A stretch of DNA of 64,000 nt from Glutinoglossum americanum (Eukaryota > Ascomycota > Geoglossomycetes > Geoglossales > Geoglossaceae), in contig JAGHQL010000153.1 in NCBI GenBank assembly GCA_020080175.1, positions 1 to 64,000 on the forward strand, read 5' to 3'. The notes below the pieces were generated by a model. That model searched no databases and was not told the DNA's origin. It worked only from the letters and a program-made list of their open reading frames with translations. A program made the translations under genes and the position numbers. Below, one piece after another: positions 46,437 through 56,287 of the stretch; the first letter of the stretch is position 1, and each line of letters opens with the position of its first letter.

Positions 46437-49400
46437 TTAAGTAAGCAAACCCGAGCGTAGCTTCGCAAACGCGGTACTCATGGCGGGCTCTACGTGATGG
46501 CGTGGCGGTGACTGGTAGGTCTGTGGCAGCAGGAAGACGTAGCGGACGAGCAGCTTGTTCTGGTCGGTGACAACGTGGGCACCCCACTGCAGCGGCGCCG
46601 CGTATGCCGCCAGCTCGCAGCCCAGCATGATCTTCATGTTCCCAAGCGCACTGTTACTCCAGCTCTGGTCCATGCTACCCGCAAACACGACTGACGCGGC
46701 CTGTTCGTCCCCACAGTAGATGCCCGGGCCGGCCGCCGCGCCATTCAGCATAAACGCCGTGTTGCTCAGCACCTTCAGACCCTCCGTGAGGACTAGGAAT
46801 AGCCGCGAGGCGTGCGTTCCGTGGAATACCACGCCGCTGGCCCCTTGTTGTTCGTTGAAAAGCCGCTCTCTTGTGTGGTTCGAGTTTAGTATCAGGAATT
46901 GCTGCGTGTTAGGCATACTGGGAATCCGGAAGCCGTCTGGGGCCGTCATCATGAAGCCCCTGAACCTGAGGCACAACCAGGAGAGAAGATGTTCTCGGTC
47001 CCTTCCGTACACATCGTATCCCCGGATCGCTGCTCGGAGGTCGGTAGCCGCCTGCAGACTTGCCAAGGGCCCGAATGAGTCGATCACGGCTCTGATCTTG
47101 GTCGTCTGGATCGGACAGCCTGGGAGGAGATTGAGATTTGATTGATCGGCTGCGGCCGCATAGACACAGTTGAGGAGAAGGTCGATTGAGAGTGGGTCGA
47201 CTAGCAAATTATGAAGCCGGACCTCGAGGGGAGCATTTCGAAGTTTAAGTGAGCAACCCTTAGAGCAAGCCGCGGGTTTCCACAGCTTTGCCCTCATGGA
47301 TCCGCAACAGACAATACACGTAGCTGGGGACGCAGCGATCAACCCCAGGATAGCTAAGTGAATGAACTGTAAGGAGGGGCAGCCCCTCTGCAATAATTGA
47401 CTTAAGTTGTGGCCTAAATAGTACGTGAATAGATTCGGTCTGGTTGTGCAAATAGTAGAGCCTGGTTCGCGGTTGTCGGCTGGCCGCCAGTACTTATGTC
47501 GACCTTGCCCTTCATCATTGGGAGAGAAATGAATACAAAATTGTGAACTCCCTAGGGGACCAAGGCGAACCACAAGCATACGAGAATCCTTAGAGATACC
47601 TCGAGCCTGGCGCTGAAGGTCGCTGAGACCCGTCAACGCAAAGGAGAGCTCATACTCGGCTTCACCAACTACCTCCACAGCATCAAAAAGCTCGTGGGGA
47701 ATTCCGGCGTCAGCAGCTCGGCTAAAACTTGTGTCGTCAATGCCGAGTCGTTGGAGAAGGGTAGAGATTCGCTGTGGGCTTTGGTGCCGAAGCCTCAGCC
47801 GAAGGATCTCCAGCTCTCTTGCGCGGTCAAGAAGTGTGTCGTACTCGGACTGGAGTCGCTCTTTAGCAGACTGAGAGCCGGCGGTATTCAATTGGGGCGA
47901 TGAAGGAACTTTAAGAAGTCTTCTGATGAGGTCCAGGGCTGATTTATCTCCCTGAGTGAGATATTCACTTCGGCGCCAAGCTTCAAGCACTATGCCCAGT
48001 TCAGATTTTAACCACCTCTCAGCCATTTCTCTCCTAGAAAACATGCGTTCGCACACTGCCCGGCCAATAGTGGAAGTGGACCTGATTGCCCGAATGCAAT
48101 CGCATACAATTACGACGTTATTGCCACCGGGAGCAAGATGTGACACTATCTGACGATGGACAGGTATCATACTCTGCCCTTGCTTTGCAATATCCAGTAG
48201 ATCCATAATTTTATCTAGGGGTGGTGGAAAATAGAGCCACCCCAAACTTCCCCGCCTACCCTGTCCCTCGAGCAGGAATCGCACAGCGGTCATATTCTGC
48301 GACAGCGTTCCCCACCATGACAACATTTCTTGCGTCAATCCAGCACCAAACTGGGGGAGACGAGAGTGGGTGGGTGAGACCAAGTAAGTGAGGTCGTCTA
48401 CCAATCTTAGCCACTGGTCGGACGGCATCGACTCTGCCATCCTTGGCAGAAAGGACGGTCCTCGTTCTTTGATCAGGGACGCTAGCAGCAAGAGCCAACA
48501 CTCGCGCTGTAATTGGCTCAGTCCACGACGGTGGGCAAGATACCTTGCAAAGTTGAGGCAGGTTTGCTCATTTCCCTCCATGATAGCGTGTCTCATCTCG
48601 CGAACAAACAGGTCGTCTTCCTTAAGCATCCCGAGGAGGCACGTCGTGTACAGAGAATAATCCATACTTTTGATCTTCGCAAATGCCTTTGAAAGGTCTT
48701 TCCTGACGGCGTCGGGTGGATGTTTCCAGAATTGAACCTCTTCTCGAATCGCTGCAAGAGTCACCGATCCAGCCTCGACTGCGCCTCTCCCACCAAGAGC
48801 TGATGCGAGATACGACTTGAAGCGGCAGTCTTCAGGGCTAGAAGACTCTGCATGATCTTGAAGCTGGTCGAATATTGCTTCCAGGGTATCCTGGGGTGGG
48901 AACCGTCGGATTTGGGCGAGGATGTTGGGCGGTAGGTTTGAATGGATCCAGGAAGCCTGCAGGATCGCATTACCGAGGTCATATATTAGCATTCCCATGT
49001 ATTCGCCAGTTCCTTTCTCAAGTTGCGCACAAAATGTGACTTGAGCGGCTTTCATGATGCTACCTAGACGGTCTGCAAGATGATCGGTTGGAACATAGGC
49101 ATTCTGTCGTGTCTTCTGGTCGTTGAGGATGGGTAGTGCTTTTGCCAAACCATCCACCTGACAGCTTAAGCTAGACTGAGGACTGAGTGCCTGGAGTAGC
49201 AGGAACAATCTGCTGCAGTAGGAATCATCTCCCGTCTTAATGCCACCATCAACCATTGATAGAGCAGTCTCGTCGGCGGAATTGTCAACACAGAGGTGAA
49301 TGAATAACTCTAATGCCCCGGGTCCGAGGATATGGGCCCTGTATAGAAGATCCAGAAACCGCTCCAGAGTCTCTGTGCTCTGTGGGTATACATGCACATG

Positions 49401-50348
49401 TTCATAGCACTCAGGCTCAGCCATCTTGAGCGACTCCCGCTGACGAGTAGCGTTATCTGGACCATCCAAGTCTAAGGCATGTGAGAGCTTCTTCCTCTGT
49501 GCAAGAGTTAACCTTCCAAGCTCCCATTGGCCAATGCGCTCTATGTTGGGTCTCCATGCTAGCAGTAAAGGCCATGACGGAAAATGCCTATCCAACACGG
49601 CGATGATATTGCTGTTGTTTGGAATTTTAGGGACGGACTGCAGCCAGGAGACGAGAAGAAAGGCGCTCTTGAATCGTTTCTGCTCAAGATGAGAATCCAA
49701 CTGCCTCTGGAGATGGAAACGAATGCCAGATCTCGCCAGTGCGCTTTGGATGATTGGGAGAGGTATAAATATCGCCGGTGCACCCAATCCAAGGGCCTCA
49801 ATCAGGTGTTGAAACTCTTGAAAGTCTTGCCCCTGGCTGGAGAGGATTTGAAGAAGGGATTGAGCAGATCGGAGCTCCTCGTCCGACACAACATCTGGGT
49901 TGGCTTGGCTGACGAGAGTGATGCATCGCAAATATCTTTCAACATCGAGATCCATCAGCGAGGCGAGATGCCTGGTGGCGGCGGGAATCGAGAGGGCATA
50001 GAGGCAAGCAAGTATTGCCACATCCCTTGTTAAGCGTTCTCTTCTAGTATGTTCGTCGATTAGAGCGCCCAGGGTTTCGTCGCACTCCACTGATGGTCGA
50101 AGGTGGTTCGTTTTCCATTCCGTCAAGTAATCTGCGGTTGCTCTCCTCAGTGGCTCCAGACGAATGGCTCCAATTCGGGGATAGCCCGACACCAAGAAAT
50201 CCAATGCATCGTGGGACTCCTTCACCTTCTGATGCCACTTTTCGCGATTTGTACGGTCTGGGAACGTCGCACTCTGTGATGCCTTTGCACTACTCGATGC
50301 CCCTACACCCTTCAATGAAGATAATAGACGTAACGATGGCCGCGGCAT
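46437..50348 (-). CDS. PARP-like (ADP-ribosyltransferase) domain protein, 1303 aa
   Basis: One uninterrupted exon encodes 1303 aa. The C-terminal 130 residues are an ADP-ribosyltransferase core: VVFHGTHASRLF has the NAD-binding His (about 1176) and GPGIYCGDE has the conserved Tyr (about 1212). By alignment to KY/RY-ending strand 5 (GAHVVTDQNKLLVRYVFLL), the third triad position, Glu in poly-ADP-ribosyl polymerases, is not Glu. This predicts mono-ADP-ribosylation or inactivity. Ahead of the core lie a Cys-rich block (CIVCCGSMRAKLWKPAACSK) and PLEVRLHNLLVDPLSIDLLL, a region typical of fungal PARP6/8/16-like proteins. The first 900 residues are helical and Leu-rich with no named domain. A gene of nearly 4 kb without introns contrasts with its neighbours. 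Possible targets are unknown; proteins of this group are linked to stress signalling. Confidence 0.8.
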   Translation of the reverse strand: MPRPSLRLLSSLKGVGASSSAKASQSATFPDRTNREKWHQKVKESHDALDFLVSGYPRIGAIRLEPLRRATADYLTEWKTNHLRPSVECDETLGALIDEHTRRERLTRDVAILACLYALSIPAATRHLASLMDLDVERYLRCITLVSQANPDVVSDEELRSAQSLLQILSSQGQDFQEFQHLIEALGLGAPAIFIPLPIIQSALARSGIRFHLQRQLDSHLEQKRFKSAFLLVSWLQSVPKIPNNSNIIAVLDRHFPSWPLLLAWRPNIERIGQWELGRLTLAQRKKLSHALDLDGPDNATRQRESLKMAEPECYEHVHVYPQSTETLERFLDLLYRAHILGPGALELFIHLCVDNSADETALSMVDGGIKTGDDSYCSRLFLLLQALSPQSSLSCQVDGLAKALPILNDQKTRQNAYVPTDHLADRLGSIMKAAQVTFCAQLEKGTGEYMGMLIYDLGNAILQASWIHSNLPPNILAQIRRFPPQDTLEAIFDQLQDHAESSSPEDCRFKSYLASALGGRGAVEAGSVTLAAIREEVQFWKHPPDAVRKDLSKAFAKIKSMDYSLYTTCLLGMLKEDDLFVREMRHAIMEGNEQTCLNFARYLAHRRGLSQLQRECWLLLLASLIKERGPSFLPRMAESMPSDQWLRLVDDLTYLVSPTHSRLPQFGAGLTQEMLSWWGTLSQNMTAVRFLLEGQGRRGSLGWLYFPPPLDKIMDLLDIAKQGQSMIPVHRQIVSHLAPGGNNVVIVCDCIRAIRSTSTIGRAVCERMFSRREMAERWLKSELGIVLEAWRRSEYLTQGDKSALDLIRRLLKVPSSPQLNTAGSQSAKERLQSEYDTLLDRARELEILRLRLRHQSPQRISTLLQRLGIDDTSFSRAADAGIPHELFDAVEVVGEAEYELSFALTGLSDLQRQARGISKDSRMLVVRLGPLGSSQFCIHFSPNDEGQGRHKYWRPADNREPGSTICTTRPNLFTYYLGHNLSQLLQRGCPSLQFIHLAILGLIAASPATCIVCCGSMRAKLWKPAACSKGCSLKLRNAPLEVRLHNLLVDPLSIDLLLNCVYAAAADQSNLNLLPGCPIQTTKIRAVIDSFGPLASLQAATDLRAAIRGYDVYGRDREHLLSWLCLRFRGFMMTAPDGFRIPSMPNTQQFLILNSNHTRERLFNEQQGASGVVFHGTHASRLFLVLTEGLKVLSNTAFMLNGAAAGPGIYCGDEQAASVVFAGSMDQSWSNSALGNMKIMLGCELAAYAAPLQWGAHVVTDQNKLLVRYVFLLPQTYQSPPRHHVEPAMSTAFAKLRSGLLT

Positions 50349-51383
50349 TTCTTGACCTGCCCATTACGCATGCTGGAGAGCCTGGCGCCAGCCTTGTGCT
50401 ACGCTCCACACCAGCGTGCCTGGAGCAACTCCCGACAGGCTTAGATCAGGTTGGTCAGTAAACCGGGGAAGATGAAAAGAGAGAGAGAGCTTGAATAATA
50501 GCCTCGGACGCTGGAGGGGCCTTTTTGGACACCGAAGTGAACGTGAATGTCGAGTCACTTTTGGCAAGTCTGCGAGTGCTGCCTTGAACCCCTACGGCTC
50601 CCTCGCACTTCAGGCTCGACCGCATTTTAGTGCACGTGGGAAAACAAGGCAGGTTCGGCTTGGGACGTGGTCAGCCTTCTTGAAGGTGGCGTCGTTGAGA
50701 CATGCATTTGATGTCTATGTTCTCGCTGGCCATGCAGCCGACTCTGCTGCAAGCCCCGGACCGTGGATTCTCTGCTAAGGCATAGAATTGCCGCTTCAAA
50801 CCCGCCTCCAGCCGTTCGAAGTCTATAATTCATAAAATACTCTGGGGCTAACCCTAAATCCCAAGAGCCTCCCATACGTAGCACGCGTATATCTGGGTAT
50901 GGCCAGGATACTGACTCCCGTCTATCCCCGGTTAGGATTAGCGTCAAGGCTTCTCTCAAAGCTATCCAGCGTGAGCCTTATAAAGTTATGGAGGGATCCC
51001 ACCACCTATATAGGTCGGATGGGTTGCCTAACCTAGGCCCCTCTCCAAGAATACTAGTGATACATGTGCGAACCAAGAAGGCTCAATGCCACCGCACTTA
51101 AGTACCGCAGCTTCTCAGCATTCGCGCATCCACGCAGCTCCATTACATCTCAGACACACTATGAAAAAAAAAAGACCACACAACTATGTGGGAAAAACCT
51201 AGTAGCCTGATGAATCACCAAGAGTCGAACTGAACACAGTTTTAAAACTGGTAACGCGCTGCGCACGCTGATCCTCAAACCGGGGACCCCGCAGGTTTTG
51301 GTCGCCTAACCAATAATAATCCCCTCAACTGGTTCCTCGTTTCAGAGCACCAAGCAACCAGCTTAACCACCACAGCGACCAGG
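50349..51383. promoter_or_regulatory. divergent promoter region, PARP-like / unknown gene
   Basis: About 1 kb between two outward-reading genes. A tRNA-like stretch around 51195-51330 on the minus strand fails to form a cloverleaf. Open frames at 50364-50959 look like shadows. Confidence 0.4.
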
Positions 51384-52770
51384 ATGGACGGGGAGACAAA
51401 TGTGCTCACTGAGCTTTACAATGCCCTTGACCAACAACCATCAAGTATTTATGTACACGAGAGGCTTCTCGAAGTATGGCAGGGGCTTGGAGAAGAAGGT
51501 AACGAGGCTTTACTTCGTTCCATCCTGTTGCCATTCATGAGCAGCGGCTGACAGGGCTCGGTAGGCATGGCATGCGGAATTGCGTCTGCTCTCTTATATA
51601 TTGACCCAACAAACGGGGCTGCGACGCGGTATCTGCAGAGCAGACGAGACAGAGTGCCCGAGAAAGCCCCTTATGCTGGAGACCTAGAGCTTGGGTATTC
51701 CCGAACGACGCGCGAAGACCCGCTATCGGCGGAGAAAATCCTTGAAGAAGGCTACGCGTCGTTGAAACTAGAGGGCAAGCTGCTCCGAGAAGAAATTGAA
51801 GCTGTCCGTGTATTAGGGAGAATTTTGACAGAAGATGAAGAAACAATCTCGAATCTTCAAGCAATCAGCGATGGTCGCGTTAGCACGGCCGTCCCACTGC
51901 CGCAGCCGTTGTCAGTGCGAGAGGTAGCGAGGGTGGTCATGACAATGCCGAAGAGGTGTCAGGAGTTGATCGTTGAGGATTTCGAGACTGTTGTCCGCTG
52001 GGCAACATGCCAAAGCCCACCACTGGGGCCGGACGGCATACGGGAGAAATTGGTCAAGCGAAAAACGCTTCTAGAGGCAGCGCTTCCAGAGTCGATGCAG
52101 CACTTTCCAGCGGCCGCACTCACACATATCGAAAGGGAATATCTGCAGAAGAAGTACGTCAACTCGGAAACTATGCTCGGCGACAAGATCGAGGATATTC
52201 TCAAAGAAAACTTCTTCGTGAGTGAAGACAACTACGCCTGGGACATGGAAGAGCTCGCCCAGGCGCTAGTGTCGAACGACGGCGTTATGCGAAATCCCCT
52301 GAGCCGAGAAATGTTCCCCGAGTCGGACATCCGCAAGATACTCACCCACCCACTCGGACGGCGGCTGAAGCTTCTCCAGTTGGAGCAGAGCCAGCTAAGG
52401 GAGGGCGTCCGTCCCATGACAATTGACTGGGTCGAGAAGCTAGGCCGCATCATGTTGGCAGACCAAAGCGTCGATACTGCGCCCAGTCGGCAGGCTATGG
52501 ATGAATTCATTGCTTACGCGGCAACCCTCCCAGAGTCTGAACGGAAGACCATCAACTCGCTGAAGATTCCAGCCACAGATGGATACAGTGGGCAGTCCTT
52601 CGATTACACGATCGGTGAGTCAGTAAGGGATGCCAAAGCAAACACTACCTGTTTTCATAAGGTAGGGTATTTCTCTGTAGCTCCAAAACGGTAGGACTTA
52701 CTAACAGCGGCTTCAATGTTAGGTTGGGGATTTTCTTTCTCAGGCTGCGACCTACCTTCGATGCCAGTAG
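51384..52770 (+). CDS. conserved fungal protein of unknown function
   Basis: Three exons, 51384..51498, 51565..52661 and 52723..52770, give 419 aa. The first is short (MDGETNVLTELYNALDQQPS) and joins through a GTAACG donor to an acceptor with a CTGAC branch site. The last is 48 nt, reached by an intron with a perfect CTAAC branch site. It replaces a read-through tail by VGDFLSQAATYL, which matches how I remember family members ending (CFHK-x-GDFL). The body contains VMRNPLSREMFPESDIRKIL, HPLGRRLKLLQLEQSQLREG, ESERKTINSLKIPATD and SFDYTIGESVRDAK, blocks recurrent in uncharacterised ascomycete proteins. The first of these loosely recalls U-box wording (NPLS.E.F), but no ubiquitin-ligase fold is shown. 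Soluble, mostly helical. Function unknown. Confidence 0.75.
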
Positions 52771-53644
52771 TTGGTACGAAACGGAAAAATATCAGAGGTG
52801 AGACAGTAGAGGGCAAGACGGGCTTGTCGATAAGAACAATAGATTTGAGCCAAGTAGTAGAATAGATAGCGAGGACCGCTACGGCTCGGATGGTTCGGGA
52901 CGCTGTCCCCATTTTTATAAGAATTTGGCCCCGGGGAGATGTATTTTTGTGGATGTGCAGACGCTTCTTTCGAAGTTATCGTGGGACGTGTGAGGTTGTG
53001 AGACGCATGTCGAGGAATTTATTTTTTAAATGATGTGTTGCACAAACGGCTGCTATTTACTTGAGAGCAATAGGCCAAATAGAGCTACAAGGCTATCTGC
53101 ATAGAAAGCATGTCCATATACTCACCCCACTATTTGAGGAACGTGTCCACACGTGGGGGATACGTAAGAAAAGAGACATTTGATGAGCCCCGTGGCGAGA
53201 GGATTGTTTCACGAAGATCCAACATGCTAAATTTAGATAAAAAAGGATATCCCTGCTGGCGTCTGGCGTCTGGCATCGCTAATTGACGAAAAAAGGGGGT
53301 GGTTACGGTACCTTTTTTCCTTTTTTTCACCTGACACGAAACCCAACCCAACCACTAATTCACCTCTAACCAACATACCTCCTTCGTTCCTTCATTCTTA
53401 GCAAACCAGGACACTCATTACTTTTAATTAACCTTTCGAACGGAGCTCTTCCAACCGCTTTGTTCCTTTGACTGCTCTTCTTCATTTATTCTTTAGCCTT
53501 TTCCTATCATTAAGGCATTTGGGGAACGCGGCTTTTCATCTCGCCTTTTCAACGCTCTATCGCTGAGGTCAAAAGAGTTTATTAAAGACAGCTGGACATC
53601 ATTCGTTAGGTGTCGTTAGACACGACATACGGAAAGTTTACAGC
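52771..53644. other. upstream region of the GH17 gene
   Basis: A pyrimidine-rich region (53320-53520, many CTTC/TTCC runs) typical of strong fungal promoters and 5' leaders precedes the GH17 start. An 85-codon frame at 52655-52912 (minus) overlaps the last exon of the gene on the left and is not called. Confidence 0.45.
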
Positions 53645-54855
53645 ATGCGTTTCGTAAAGGCTCTTCCGATTGCCCTTGCGGCTGCTCCTGCTGTCGTCTC
53701 GGCGGCGGGCACCCTTGGGTTCGCCCTCGGGACGAAGAAACCAGATGGTTCATGGTTGGTTCTTAGTTGAATTGTTGGTCGCGTGGTCTAATGGATGTTG
53801 ACTTCTACCAATAGCAAGAGTCAATCTGACTATGAAGCCGACTTCGACGTCCTGAAGAGCCAGAGCACTATTGTTCGTGGTTATGCTGCGAGCGACTGCG
53901 ACTTTGCCCAGAACATCTTGCCTGCGGCAAAGTCTAAGGGCTTCAAGGTCATATTGGGTATCTGGTAAGTTTGATACAGATCTTCTGGAGACCTGTGATG
54001 CATTCAGACCTAGCGTGCACTGTACCGTATACTCTTCTCACATGTTGTTTCCATGGGCGCATTTGTTACTCTGCTGGCAGCTCATTCCTTGGATGTTCCT
54101 TGCATCTTGTTCGATGCGAAAACTAATTATCTATTTCAGGCCCGACACCGACGACTCATTCCACGCCGACAAGGATGCTATAACAAAATCCTACCCGCAG
54201 TATCAAGATCAAGTCTATGCTGTCACCGTTGGCTCTGAGTCTCTGTATCGTGGAAATTTCACTGGGGACGAACTCTTGGAGAAGATTAAAGATGTCAAGG
54301 GCTCACTTCCTGACGTTAAGGTTGGAACCGCGGACAGTTGGAACAAGTACCAAGATGGGACAGCGGACCCTGTCATAAAGGGATCCGATATCATGTAAGC
54401 TTATCGAGCAACGTCCCTTGCAATGACCCTAGTCATTGATCTAGCGGCGGCTCCCTTTCTGACACTGTATTTTTTTTAGCCTTGCCAATGCCTTCTCGTA
54501 CTGGCAAGGCCAAGATATCAAGAACGGGTCCGCCAGTTTTTTTGATGACATCATGCAGGCGCTTGGTCACGTCCAAGGTATCAACAAGGACGTTGAATTT
54601 TGGGTTGGTGAGACTGGCTGGCCAACCGGCGGTTCCAGCTACGAGGCAGCCAAACCTGGGGTTAAGGAAGCCGAGCAATTCTGGAAGGAAGGCATCTGTG
54701 GCATGAAGGCTTGGGGAGTGAACACCTTTGCATTCGAGGCTTTTGACGAGCCATGGAAGCCAGTGAGCACTGGCCAGAACGGGAAGGTTGCAGACGAGAC
54801 CCACTGGGGTGTGTGGAATGCCGACCGCACCTCCAAGTATGATATTAGCTGTTAG
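53645..54855 (+). CDS. secreted GH17 beta-1,3-glucanase (Bgl2-type)
   Basis: Four exons, 53645..53754, 53815..53964, 54140..54394 and 54480..54855, give 296 aa. Residues 1-20 (MRFVKALPIALAAAPAVVSA) are a signal peptide, followed at once by the catalytic barrel. The acid/base Glu lies in VTVGSESLYRG and the nucleophile Glu in FWVGETGWPTGG, both at family positions. AFEAFDEPWKP and HWGVWNADRTSKY close the barrel as in Bgl2/BtgC-type wall glucanosyltransferases. No GPI signal or Ser/Thr-rich anchor region follows the domain, so it is probably free in the wall or secreted. The enzyme remodels wall beta-1,3-glucan. Introns use GTTGGT, GTAAGT and GTAAGC donors and TAG/CAG acceptors. The second intron (175 nt) is long for this window. 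Confidence 0.95.
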
Positions 54856-56287
54856 ACCGGCTCCCCTTCCTTGAGCTCTTTCCTTTTGATTCATTCGAGT
54901 TCGGTTGGGCTGGCTGGATTCTGCATGGGTAAGGAAGTTCCCCGCGAAAGAGCAACCATGGCAAAAAGCAGTAGAAGGGTTGCTATTGTCGGGAATGGTG
55001 CATTGGGCTCGGTTCGACAGCAATAACTCTAGTTCTCTTCTCTTTGTCTACAACCCTTGGCTTCTCCCCCGTACGCGCTACGGTACCGATGAGCCCGATG
55101 AGCGTCAGCCAGGCTTGTGTTCGTTACAAGCATACATATTCTTTACTCTCAGCATATAAATTGATTGACGAGGTGGCTTTTGCGTGACCGAGCTCGTTTG
55201 ACTAGTAGCGTCTGTGATGTCTGGGGTCTCAACAAAAGCTGAACCGTGCATCGCCCTATCCCCAAGGATAATGGAGCCTGTACATGTATGCACAAGGGGT
55301 GGCGGGAACGATAATGATGATGCTGGTACCTCGATACTTACGAAATACACTTGGGGAGGGCCAAAGATCGCGTAAATTCGGCCAATGATCACGCGTCTTT
55401 GATGGCCCCTGTATTGGTGATTAGCCGGATTGGGGGCAATTAGCTGCCCCTGTTTCTCTGCAACGCCTATCGCCCCTTAACCTGTCAACATTTTTTTTCT
55501 AATCTTGTAGCGAAAAGAGCCAGCGAACGAAAGAACGAGGAGCCTCGCGACCGCGACGAAACAAATATTTCAACGAATAACCAAGTCGTCCTTCTTCTCA
55601 CCCTTCTTCTCACCCACCCGTTTCGTGGCTCGTTCTGTCCACCCATCCCATCCACATTTCGATCCCTCCGCCAACTGTGTTGCCGAGCCTTGCTTGTTGG
55701 ATCAAAAGGATATTATTGTCGCGTTGACTTGCTGGCCGCTGTGAACCCATCAACGACGACGACCACCGACGACCACCGACGACGGGGCAACCAACAACAC
55801 ACATGTCGCTCCTTTAAGGCCACCCCCGCCTTTTTTCCTTCTCTCTCTAATTTCTTCAACCGTTACACAGGGCGGAGAACGACGTTCACTTGGGAAAGGG
55901 TCTTTTCTTTTCGTTCGACAAGCACACCACACCACACCACACCACCCCCCTCCTCACCCTCCCTTGGTGTTTGGTGGATAGAGAAGGTGAAAGAACGAGT
56001 AGTTTGGTGAGCGCGTCTCGAGTTCTGTGGCTTTGAGGCATCGAGGCTTTATCGGAAGGAGTTTGAGAGAGGCCTGCGATAGATGTTGAAGTGGTGAGTT
56101 TGGAGAGGGTTTAATACGAGAGAGATCTTTGGTTTATTTTTTTCGGGAGATACGGGAGAGCAGGCGATTGTGAGATCGCTTGCTGTTGGGTGGACGAAGT
56201 GGAAGGTGCGTGGAGTGCCTCTTTTCTTCGGTCTTACTCTTGGTTGGGGAGTGCCAGAGGGGCCGGCGTTGAGGCTCTGATTTGCTG
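54856..56287. promoter_or_regulatory. intergenic region and 5' leader of the giant coiled-coil gene
   Basis: It contains a (CGACGACCAC)-type run near 55755-55785, a (CACAC)n run and pyrimidine-rich blocks from 55560 on, in keeping with promoter and a long 5' UTR. A GTGAGT at 56094 could open a 5' UTR intron. No gene is recognised. Confidence 0.45.
55924..55945. repeat. (ACACC)n pentanucleotide microsatellite
   Basis: Four to five perfect ACACC units followed by a C run, in the upstream leader of the giant coiled-coil gene. Confidence 0.8.

Noticed and set aside
51195-51330. tRNA-like stretch on the minus strand (AGTTCGACT loop, TTTTAAAA loop)
   Set aside because: The T stem has mismatches and no acceptor stem can be formed, so it is not a supported tRNA.
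52655-52912. 85-codon minus-strand frame with a hydrophobic start
   Set aside because: It overlaps the third exon and last intron of the plus-strand gene, which have clear splice signals; no family is recognised.
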